Part shown: piece after piece, positions 1-5,028 of the stretch
How positions within the stretch are numbered: position 1 is the first letter of the stretch
Layout of the letters: every line of letters begins with the position of its first letter
NCBI GenBank assembly: GCA_030609345.1
Contig: JAUWCK010000103.1
Location: 1-5,028, forward strand
DNA length: 5,028 bases
Origin: Methanosarcinales archaeon
GTDB taxonomy: Archaea > Halobacteriota > Methanosarcinia > Methanosarcinales > Methanogasteraceae
Direction of reading: 5' to 3'
Position numbers and translations under genes: made by a program
The notes under the pieces: model-generated
What the model saw: the letters and a program-made list of their open reading frames with translations, nothing else
The model's database searches: none
What the model was told of the DNA's origin: nothing

Positions 1-279
1 CCAGTCGCTTTTGATCTGAGTCAGATCGTCTTCGTCGGAATAATAGTCAGAATACCCCTCAAATCTGATGTGTCCGACATTCGGGCTCAAATAATTGATT
101 GAGAATGCGTATTCAACCCTCAAAATCGTTTTCTCTCCGAATGGAGTCTGTTTTGGCACGAGTGCCGTGTTCTTCAGGTTAATGTCGTAGTTGATGTTGA
201 CGTTCTTCTGCCTTCCGACCTCTTCCGGATCCACATATATCTTAGATTCTACTTGTGTTACTCTGAAATTTACAATCAT
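1..279 (-). CDS. Conserved-looking small beta-rich protein of unknown function, possibly SecB-like (3' end outside window)
   Basis: Reading the minus strand from ATG at 279 gives 93 codons with no stop before the window edge, so the C-terminus is missing. The start is well supported: a GGAGGAGA ribosome binding site lies 6 nt upstream, and the ATG overlaps the ilvN stop as ATGA, so translation is probably coupled to ilvN. The protein starts [16 protein letters not shown] and alternates hydrophobic and polar residues in several likely beta strands (about residues 2-16, 26-36, 50-63, 68-80), followed by an acidic Asp/Glu/Tyr-rich stretch (about 76-86). There is no signal peptide, membrane segment, cysteine or metal motif. 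The strand order and an [15 protein letters not shown] core recall the fold of the chaperone SecB and its archaeal relatives; that is an impression of pattern, not a demonstrated homology. At about 42% GC it is clearly AT-richer than ilvB. Its function is unknown; the context ties its expression to branched-chain amino acid synthesis. Confidence 0.82.
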   Translation of the reverse strand, partial: MIVNFRVTQVESKIYVDPEEVGRQKNVNINYDINLKNTALVPKQTPFGEKTILRVEYAFSINYLSPNVGHIRFEGYSDYYSDEDDLTQIKSDW

Positions 280-776
280 CTGTATTCTCCTCCAACTGTT
301 TTTGTTCCTCTGTGCAATGCCACTCTTCCGGTTCTGACGACTTCTTTGATCCCGAATCTATCAAGCATATTCTCAATCGCCCTGATCTTACCTTTATCGC
401 CTGTGACCTCGATCACCAGTGTTTCTGCATCGATATCTATGATCTTTGCACGGAATATGCTTGCGATCTGCATGATCTCAGCTCTTGTGCCTGTATCGGC
501 GGAAACCTTGATGAGCGCAAGTCCCCGGTCAACCGATTCGGACGGCGGGAGATCGGATACCGAGATCACATCGATCAGTTTGGAAAGCTGGCTCGTCACC
601 TGCAGAAGTACCCGATCATCGCCCTCCACAACGATCGTCATCCGCGATATCTCAGGGTTCTCAGTCATGCCGACAGCAAGACTCTCGATATTGTACCCGC
701 GTCTGCTGAAGAGTCCTGAAACACGCGCAAGCACGCCTGGCTTGTTCTCGACAAGCACTGCAAGCGTATGTCTCAT
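276..776 (-). CDS. ilvN: Acetolactate synthase small (regulatory) subunit
   Basis: This is the regulatory subunit of acetolactate (acetohydroxyacid) synthase. It binds the catalytic IlvB subunit, raises its activity and carries feedback inhibition by branched-chain amino acids in the cytoplasm. The 166 residues match the usual length of about 160-170. An N-terminal ACT domain (about 1-75) opens with [19 protein letters not shown] and includes the family stretch [14 protein letters not shown] (23-36); a C-terminal ALS small-subunit domain follows (about 83-157). N11, G14 and N29 correspond to residues implicated in valine binding or valine resistance in E. coli IlvH, so valine inhibition is a reasonable inference. 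The ATG overlaps the ilvB stop as ATGA, with only a weak G-rich site (GGGGGCGG) upstream, which points to translational coupling. Its own TGA overlaps the start of the next small gene in the same way. Confidence 0.97.
   Translation of the reverse strand: MRHTLAVLVENKPGVLARVSGLFSRRGYNIESLAVGMTENPEISRMTIVVEGDDRVLLQVTSQLSKLIDVISVSDLPPSESVDRGLALIKVSADTGTRAEIMQIASIFRAKIIDIDAETLVIEVTGDKGKIRAIENMLDRFGIKEVVRTGRVALHRGTKTVGGEYR
286..293 (-). promoter_or_regulatory. Strong ribosome binding site for the small unknown gene
   Basis: On the minus strand this reads GGAGGAGA, ending 6 nt before the ATG at 279. It lies inside the last codons of ilvN. A near-perfect Shine-Dalgarno sequence in front of an ATGA overlap is good evidence that the downstream frame is a real gene even though it runs off the window. 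Confidence 0.8.
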
Positions 777-2464
777 GCGACCGCCCCCGGTTCTAGGACC
801 TCATTGATCGCAGCACCGGCAGGAACCATCGGGAACACGTTCTCCATCGGATCGACCACGAAATCGATGACAACGGTCCGGTCTGCCGACAGTGCCTCTG
901 ATATTGCGGACGGCACCTCCGATGGCTTTTCTGCGCGGATCCCTACAAGATTGTATGCCTCTGCCAGTTTCACGAAATCGACGCTCTGCGAGATATCGGT
1001 ATACGAATACCTCTCGCCGAAGAAGAGTTCCTGCCACTGTCGCACCATCCCGAGATAGCTGTTGTTAAGTATTGCAACGATCACCTTGATGTCACTTTTG
1101 GAGACGGTCGCAAGTTCCTGCGATGTCATCTGGAATGAGCCGTCGCCAGCGATATCGATGACGGTCCTGTCAGGGCACCCGACCTTCGCACCTATTGCTG
1201 CAGGGAATCCGTAGCCCATGGTGCCAAGTCCTCCTGACGTGATGAATGTCCGGGGGTTCTCGAACTGGAAGTACTGCGCTGCCCACATCTGGTTCTGCCC
1301 GACCTCGGTAACGATGATCGCATCAGGACATGCTTTGTGTATCTCCTGAACCACATACTGCGGCTTGATCACCTCGTCGCTCTGTTCGTACCTCAGCGGG
1401 TGCTCCTTCTTCCATGCATCGATCTTCCCGAGCCATGCACCGGACTTGGTTTGCATCTTCTGCAGGTGGGAGTTTAGCGACTGTAGAATCGTTTTAGCGT
1501 CCCCGATGACCGGCAGATCGACTCTCACGTTCTTCCCGATCTCAGCCGGATCGATATCAATGTGGATAACCTTTGCGCATGGCGCGAACGCATCGATCTT
1601 TCCGGTAACCCGGTCATCGAACCGTGCGCCGATAGCGATCAGGAGATCGGACTCCTGCACTGCGTAATTGGCATATTTGGTGCCGTGCATGCCAAGCATT
1701 CGAAGCGACAACGGATTGGACTGCGGAAACGCCCCGATTCCAAGCAGAGTCGTTGTCACAGGAGCCTGGATCGTTTCCGCAAGTCTGAGAAGCTCTGACG
1801 ACGAATCCGAGATGATGACGCCGCCACCTGCATAGATGACCGGGCGTTCGGAATCAAGGATCATCGATGCAGCACGTTTCACTGCGTCATTGTCGATGCC
1901 GAGATCCGGATGGTAACCGCGCAGGTGTGTCTTCTTCGGATATATGAACTCGAATTCATCGGTCGTGATGTCCTTTGGCAGATCGATCAGAACCGGACCA
2001 GGTCTTCCAGTGGATGCGATGTAAAACGCTTCTTTAACGATCCACGGGAGATCTTCTACGTCTCTTACCAGATAATTGTGTTTGGTGATCGGAAGCGTGA
2101 TCCCTGTGATGTCAGCCTCCTGAAACGCATCATTCCCGATCATAGGCGTTGGAACCTGTCCTGTTATCGCAACGATCGGTACCGAGTCCATGTAAGCGTT
2201 TGCGATGCCTGTAACGAGGTTGGTTGCGCCCGGTCCTGACGTTGCCAGGCACACTCCTACCTTTCCGGTTGCACGTGCGTATCCGTCTGCTGCATGTGCT
2301 CCCGCCTGCTCATGCCGCACAAGGATGTGGTTGATATCCGAGTCGTACAGTTCGTCGTACAGTGGAAGCAGCACACCCCCAGGGTATCCGAAGATCGTAT
2401 CGACCCCTTCGTTCTTGAGGCAGTTAATCAATGCTTTTGCGCCAGAGATGGGTGTATCGGTCAC
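773..2464 (-). CDS. ilvB: Acetolactate synthase large (catalytic) subunit, GTG start
   Basis: This ThDP- and FAD-dependent enzyme condenses pyruvate with pyruvate or 2-oxobutyrate to give acetolactate or acetohydroxybutyrate, the first committed step to valine, leucine and isoleucine. The start is taken as GTG at 2464, because AGAGGAGGAA lies just upstream with 8 nt between GGAGG and the GTG. The family's N-terminal GAKAL...FGYPGG then begins near residue 8. A longer frame from ATG at 2542 would run through the likely promoter. Numbered from the GTG, the protein has 563 residues, a normal length. Domains in order: the pyrimidine-binding ThDP domain with catalytic glutamate E52 ([15 protein letters not shown]) and [12 protein letters not shown] (154-165); the central FAD-associated domain with [10 protein letters not shown] (279-288); and the C-terminal pyrophosphate domain with G440-D441-G442 and N467-N468, the ThDP/Mg motif. 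W477 (RQWQ) matches the conserved tryptophan at the active-site entrance of the family. ilvB is the first gene of the ilvB-ilvN-unknown cluster. Confidence 0.97.
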   Translation of the reverse strand: MTDTPISGAKALINCLKNEGVDTIFGYPGGVLLPLYDELYDSDINHILVRHEQAGAHAADGYARATGKVGVCLATSGPGATNLVTGIANAYMDSVPIVAITGQVPTPMIGNDAFQEADITGITLPITKHNYLVRDVEDLPWIVKEAFYIASTGRPGPVLIDLPKDITTDEFEFIYPKKTHLRGYHPDLGIDNDAVKRAASMILDSERPVIYAGGGVIISDSSSELLRLAETIQAPVTTTLLGIGAFPQSNPLSLRMLGMHGTKYANYAVQESDLLIAIGARFDDRVTGKIDAFAPCAKVIHIDIDPAEIGKNVRVDLPVIGDAKTILQSLNSHLQKMQTKSGAWLGKIDAWKKEHPLRYEQSDEVIKPQYVVQEIHKACPDAIIVTEVGQNQMWAAQYFQFENPRTFITSGGLGTMGYGFPAAIGAKVGCPDRTVIDIAGDGSFQMTSQELATVSKSDIKVIVAILNNSYLGMVRQWQELFFGERYSYTDISQSVDFVKLAEAYNLVGIRAEKPSEVPSAISEALSADRTVVIDFVVDPMENVFPMVPAGAAINEVLEPGAVA

Positions 2465-2470
2465 GGTTGT

Positions 2471-2480
2471 TTCCTCCTCT
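2471..2480 (-). promoter_or_regulatory. Strong ribosome binding site that fixes the ilvB start
   Basis: The minus strand reads AGAGGAGGAA, with 8 nt between GGAGG and the GTG at 2464. No comparable site precedes the in-frame ATG at 2542, and the 26 extra codons it would add show no family similarity. This decides in favour of the GTG start. Confidence 0.85.
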
Positions 2481-2489
2481 TGATAGGAT

Positions 2490-2502
2490 ACTATTCGATA
2501 GT
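2490..2502. promoter_or_regulatory. Small palindrome between the ilvB TATA box and start codon (possible operator)
   Basis: The 13 bp ACTAT-TCG-ATAGT form a perfect 5-bp inverted repeat around a 3-bp centre. It lies 9 bp downstream of the TATA-like box, about where the transcription start would be expected, and 25 bp before the GTG. Position and symmetry fit a repressor site, but a 5-bp arm is short enough to occur by chance. Confidence 0.25.
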
Positions 2503-2510
2503 GAGATGAG

Positions 2511-2529
2511 ATAAAGTATACGGTTTTCG
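2511..2529 (-). promoter_or_regulatory. Archaeal BRE/TATA-like promoter of the ilvB cluster
   Basis: On the minus strand, a purine-rich CGAAAA (2529-2524, BRE-like) is followed after CCG by TATACTTTAT (2520-2511). Initiation about 25 bp downstream of the box centre would fall near 2490, leaving a leader of roughly 25 nt that contains the GGAGG ribosome binding site. The box is not a perfect match to the usual TTTATATA. It is the best candidate in the 181-bp gap, which is the only place in the window where a new transcript would be expected to start. Confidence 0.5.
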
Positions 2530-2558
2530 GGCAGTGCCCCATAAACCGGGAATTTGAT

Positions 2559-2620
2559 CGCAGAGGGCGCGGAGACCGCGGAGAATGATAAAAAGCTCTG
2601 CGCCCTCAGCGTTCTCTGCG
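2559..2620. repeat. Imperfect inverted repeat made of 9-bp GC-rich units (likely dispersed repeat element)
   Basis: Two 25-bp arms (2559-2583 and 2596-2620) face each other across a 12-bp A-rich loop. They pair at 19 of 25 positions by hand alignment, and several of the mismatches would be G-U pairs in RNA. Each arm is made of 9-bp units: GCAGAGGGC, GCGGAGACC, GCGGAGAAT on the left; CTCTGCGCC, CTCAGCGTT, CTCTGCGGT on the right. An AT-rich flank (TATTTTTCTTGCC, 2623-2635) follows. CTCTGCG...CTCTGCGGT strings of this kind are, from memory, a recurrent intergenic motif in many unrelated prokaryotic genomes, with no established role. The element lies between the end of the lipid reductase gene and the ilvB promoter. 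Transcribed from the minus strand it could form a hairpin, with TTTTT in the loop, and might help end the upstream transcript; that is inference. It is not coding. Confidence 0.7.
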
Positions 2621-2645
2621 GTTATTTTTCTTGCCAACACGGGGT

Positions 2646-3833
2646 TCACCCCATCCGCTTCTGCATCCCCTTAAGTAGCCGCTTCACAGCATCAGGAAGC
2701 TGCCCGCGCTGGAGCGCCTTCATGTGCACAGGCGATATCATGTTCATGACCGCGGTCATCATCGAATCAGACCGCATCATCCCGTCCATCAACTTCCGCA
2801 CATAGACCGAGGTCCCGATCTGCATCCCGATCTCGCTCTTCCATCTCGATTCGTAATCCTCGACTGCGCATCTGCCGTTCACAGCGTCCGCTGCTGTCTC
2901 GCCAGCGATCTTTCCTGCGACCATCGCAGTCGGTATCCCGCCGCCGTTGGTTGCGATCAGATGCCCCGCGGCGTCGCCCGCGATCATGACGTTTCCTGCA
3001 CACGTCTTCTGGCGTGCGCCGCCGACCGGAACGATGCCCGCGATAAATGCCGTAACCTCGCCTCCTTCCAGTTTCCCGGATGCGATCGGATGCTCGTTGA
3101 TGAACCGGTGCAGATAGTCCCGAAACGTCACGCCCGGCTCGCACATCGCTTTCCTGATGCCCATCCCGACATTTGCAGAGCAGTTCCCGTGTGGGATGAT
3201 CCATGCATACCCGCCCGGCACAAAGTTCCTGCCAAAGTACATCTCGACCGCGTCTTCGTCGATCTCGACTCCTGTCATGTCGTACGCCACCGCATGAGCA
3301 ACTCCCATCGGATCGTCTTCAATTGTGGAAAGCCCGGCAGACCTTGCCACAAGCGAGTTCGGACCGTCCGCACCGATGATCACATCTGCCCGGATCGTGC
3401 GGCTGCCCCACATCCCTGAAATCTCAATCGACATACCATCGATTGCGGAGACTCTCGTTCCGATAGCGAGGTCTGCACCTGCCTCGACTGCTTTCTCTGC
3501 AAGGTAGAGGTCGAATCGCTTCCGGTCGAGCACGTTGGCATCGACATCGAACTCTTTGGAGTCCCCGGCAGGTGCGATGAAACGCTGGTAGTTCGTCTCT
3601 GCATAGACGCAACTATCCGGGTAGCGGAAGGTGTCCGGAAGATCAGAATCAGGCATCAGTTCCGCAAGTTCATCGTACTTCGGAAGGAATCCTGCGCACT
3701 GCACGGGAACGCCGATCACTTTCTTCTTCTCGATTAGAAGCACGCTTGCGCCTTCTGCTGCGTACCTTGCCGCGGTTGCGCCACACGGTCCTGCGCCGAT
3801 GATTGCGACGTCGTAGTGGGAGTCAATCTTCAT
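2646..3833 (-). CDS. Geranylgeranyl reductase family flavoprotein (probable digeranylgeranylglycerophospholipid reductase)
   Basis: This family uses FAD to hydrogenate the double bonds of geranylgeranyl chains, turning unsaturated archaeal ether lipids into saturated archaeol lipids at the membrane. The 395 residues match the usual length. Visible motifs are: the Rossmann dinucleotide fold with [11 protein letters not shown] (13-23) and the ribose-binding E35; the PVQCAG loop (43-48); LDRKRFD (102-108); GADGPNS (154-160); the signature [11 protein letters not shown] (206-216), which corresponds to the YxWxFP motif lining the lipid cavity; and the second FAD motif with G286-D287 and TNGGGIPTA (295-303). 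The C-terminal 50 residues are rich in methionine and lysine/arginine and look amphipathic, suiting membrane contact. The start is ATG at 3833, with GAGGTG 7 nt upstream; the gene overlaps the deacetylase gene by 11 bp. Methanogens often carry several paralogues, so a role on another prenyl chain, such as a quinone-like carrier or a polyprenol, is possible. Confidence 0.9.
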   Translation of the reverse strand: MKIDSHYDVAIIGAGPCGATAARYAAEGASVLLIEKKKVIGVPVQCAGFLPKYDELAELMPDSDLPDTFRYPDSCVYAETNYQRFIAPAGDSKEFDVDANVLDRKRFDLYLAEKAVEAGADLAIGTRVSAIDGMSIEISGMWGSRTIRADVIIGADGPNSLVARSAGLSTIEDDPMGVAHAVAYDMTGVEIDEDAVEMYFGRNFVPGGYAWIIPHGNCSANVGMGIRKAMCEPGVTFRDYLHRFINEHPIASGKLEGGEVTAFIAGIVPVGGARQKTCAGNVMIAGDAAGHLIATNGGGIPTAMVAGKIAGETAADAVNGRCAVEDYESRWKSEIGMQIGTSVYVRKLMDGMMRSDSMMTAVMNMISPVHMKALQRGQLPDAVKRLLKGMQKRMG

Positions 3834-4740
3834 TTTTCATCACCTCGAGCACCGCAAGCACCGAATGCGAGAGCGCATGAAGATCATACCCGCCCTCAAG
3901 CGCCATCGCCAGCCTGCCCTCGCAGCATCGGTCAGCAATCGAACAAACGACCGATGCCATCTTCCCGAACCCTCCGGTAGTGACTGCCATCCCTGCCAGC
4001 GGATCGTCGGCGTGCGCATCGAATCCAGCAGACACGAGAACGATATCCGGATCGAACCCAATCGCTGCCGGCATCAGAATCTTCTCAAACACATCGGCAT
4101 ACTCGGCATCGCTGGATCCTGCCGGAAGCGGCACATTCCTCGTGTAACCCTGCCCTGCCCCGGTTCCGGTCTCGTCTGATGATCCGCTTCCGGGATAGTG
4201 CGGATACTGGTGAACCGAGAAATAGAAGACCGATGGATCATCGTAGAATGTGTACTGCGTGCCGTTCCCGTGATGCACATCCCAGTCCACAATGAGCACG
4301 TGGTCGTATCCGATCTTTTGAGCATGTCTCGCCCCTATTGCGATATTATTGAAGAGACAGAACCCCATCCCGCGATCCGGGAGCGCATGATGTCCGGGCG
4401 GGCGGACAAGCGCGAACGCATTCTCGCCATCCGCGGCAAGATCGACGGCACGGATCATCCCGCCCGCGGCGAGCAGCGCGGCACGGTACGAGGCTTTGCA
4501 GAGAACGGTATCCGGATCGAGCGGCATTTCACGCTCTGAGTATTCTCTAACTTTTGTTATGTAGTCCGGATCGTGGACATACCGGATCTCTTCGATGGAT
4601 GCCGGCTCTGGCTTGACCTTACGCAGATCGATCCCGGTCTCCTCGATCAGTTGCATGATCGCAATCAACCGCTCCTTCCGCTCCGGATGGCTTCCGGTCT
4701 CGTGCAGCAGGTAATCGGGATGGTAAACGATTGCGGTCAT
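3823..4740 (-). CDS. Histone deacetylase family protein (class II HDAC / AcuC / acetylpolyamine amidohydrolase-like)
   Basis: These zinc hydrolases remove acetyl groups from lysine side chains or from acetylated amines such as polyamines. All the active-site elements are present in the 305 residues: the HPERKERL motif near the N-terminus (18-25); the catalytic histidine pair in RPPGHHA (H117, H118); the pocket GFCLFNN (126-132); the zinc ligands D154 and H156 in [12 protein letters not shown] and D241 in [11 protein letters not shown]; and the catalytic tyrosine Y285 in EGGYD. It should therefore be an active enzyme. The architecture fits the prokaryotic class II-like group; sequence alone does not tell protein lysine from small-molecule substrates. 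The ATG at 4740 overlaps the stop of the coiled-coil gene as ATGA, without a clear ribosome binding site, so coupled translation is likely. Its 3' end overlaps the lipid reductase gene by 11 bp. In an archaeon, plausible targets are chromatin proteins, acetyl-CoA synthetase or acetylated polyamines; nothing in the sequence decides between them. Confidence 0.94.
   Translation of the reverse strand: MTAIVYHPDYLLHETGSHPERKERLIAIMQLIEETGIDLRKVKPEPASIEEIRYVHDPDYITKVREYSEREMPLDPDTVLCKASYRAALLAAGGMIRAVDLAADGENAFALVRPPGHHALPDRGMGFCLFNNIAIGARHAQKIGYDHVLIVDWDVHHGNGTQYTFYDDPSVFYFSVHQYPHYPGSGSSDETGTGAGQGYTRNVPLPAGSSDAEYADVFEKILMPAAIGFDPDIVLVSAGFDAHADDPLAGMAVTTGGFGKMASVVCSIADRCCEGRLAMALEGGYDLHALSHSVLAVLEVMKNED
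3841..3846 (-). promoter_or_regulatory. Ribosome binding site for the geranylgeranyl reductase gene
   Basis: The minus strand reads GAGGTG, with 7 nt to the ATG at 3833. It lies within the last codons of the deacetylase gene. Another ATG at 3840 is in the deacetylase frame and is not the reductase start. Confidence 0.65.
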
Positions 4741-5027
4741 TCGGATGATGCTGCTGCTTTAAGATCCGCGATTTCAGCTTTCAGATTCTTGATTTTCTCG
4801 TCCAGACGGTCGATCTTATCCTTATAGTTGTCAACGTCTTTCACCAGAGAAAGTCTCTCCATCTCTGCTTTCTTATATTTCCTATCCAGAGTCTCAACAT
4901 CTCTTTCCAGACCTTCTTTCTGCCTGTTCAGTGCTTCAATCGCCTCATTCGCCTCTGCAAGGTCGGTCTGGAGTCCTACCTTCTCGGTCTCGACCTTCTG
5001 ATACTTACCTCCGAGCGCCTCCTCCCG
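4737..5027 (-). CDS. Coiled-coil protein, C-terminal part (5' end outside window)
   Basis: An open minus-strand frame enters from the right edge and runs 96 codons to a TGA at 4739-4737. It lacks its start. Nearly all of it predicts as one continuous coiled coil: charged Lys/Glu/Asp/Arg residues with hydrophobics in heptad spacing. The cleanest run is I72, L75, I79, L82, I86, L89 (numbered from the window edge), near the end in [15 protein letters not shown]. It finishes with a short AAASSE tail. No enzymatic or membrane feature is visible in this part. The stop overlaps the deacetylase ATG as ATGA, so the two are probably made together. GC is about 48%, lower than the following genes. It could be the tail of an SMC-like, chemoreceptor-like or scaffold protein, or a small all-coiled-coil protein; the missing N-terminus would decide. 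Confidence 0.8.
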   Translation of the reverse strand, partial: REEALGGKYQKVETEKVGLQTDLAEANEAIEALNRQKEGLERDVETLDRKYKKAEMERLSLVKDVDNYKDKIDRLDEKIKNLKAEIADLKAAASSE

Positions 5028-5028
5028 C

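Noticed and set aside
253..807. Plus-strand open frame of 184 codons
   Set aside because: It is antisense to ilvN and to the starts of its neighbours. The Ser/Thr/Ile-rich product is typical of a reverse-complement reading and has no recognisable family.
2465..2542. Leader peptide with attenuation upstream of ilvB
   Set aside because: The frame here contains no run of Val, Leu or Ile codons and no competing hairpins, and ribosome-coupled attenuation of this type is a bacterial mechanism.
2587..2595. TTTTT on the minus strand as a terminator for the reductase transcript
   Set aside because: The run is only five T and sits in the loop of the inverted repeat rather than after a stem. It is too weak to list as a separate terminator.
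2559..2620. Possible CRISPR repeat or tRNA-like hairpin
   Set aside because: The units are 9 bp, contiguous and without spacers, so it is not CRISPR. There is no cloverleaf, anticodon arm or CCA end.
2554..2805. Plus-strand frame of 83 codons across the intergenic repeat
   Set aside because: It combines the inverted repeat and the antisense of the reductase 3' end, and its product is cysteine-rich without any family pattern.
2724..3419. Plus-strand open frame of 231 codons
   Set aside because: It lies wholly antisense to the lipid reductase gene, which has clear FAD motifs. Its product is rich in His, Arg, Asp and Cys with no domain, and no ribosome binding site precedes it. It is a shadow of a GC-rich gene.

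Overview
The window reads as a stretch of an archaeal, probably methanogen-related euryarchaeal, chromosome. The evidence is a geranylgeranyl-reductase family flavoprotein of the kind that saturates archaeal lipids, a BRE/TATA-like promoter instead of -35/-10 boxes, and tightly packed ATGA-coupled genes with strong GGAGG-type ribosome binding sites. All six genes I can support lie on the minus strand, so they are read here from high to low coordinates. The long plus-strand frames are antisense shadows.

First cluster (5027 down to 2646): the C-terminal 96 residues of a coiled-coil protein cut by the window edge, then a class II histone-deacetylase-like zinc amidohydrolase (305 aa), then a digeranylgeranylglycerophospholipid-reductase family protein (395 aa). 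The first pair overlap by ATGA and the second pair by 11 bp, so the three are probably co-transcribed.

A 181-bp gap (2465-2645) follows. It holds a 62-bp imperfect inverted repeat built from 9-bp units, which looks like a dispersed repeat element, and then a BRE/TATA-like promoter, a small palindrome and a strong ribosome binding site for the next cluster.

Second cluster (2464 down to 1): the acetolactate synthase large subunit ilvB (GTG start, 563 aa), the regulatory subunit ilvN (166 aa), and a small beta-rich protein of unknown function cut by the window edge. Each is joined to the next by an ATGA overlap. IlvB and IlvN form the first committed enzyme of valine, leucine and isoleucine synthesis, and IlvN keeps the residues that bind valine in characterised homologues. 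The coupled unknown protein stands where ilvC often follows, and is the least understood gene here.

The core genes are about 57-60% GC in sampled stretches. The two truncated edge genes are lower, about 42% (left) and 48% (right). GATC is strikingly frequent, at roughly 70 sites by hand count. I see no RNA genes, CRISPR array, insertion sequence or phage genes. I do not see a clearly new multi-gene system; the best leads are the ilvN-coupled unknown protein and the coiled-coil/deacetylase/lipid-reductase arrangement.
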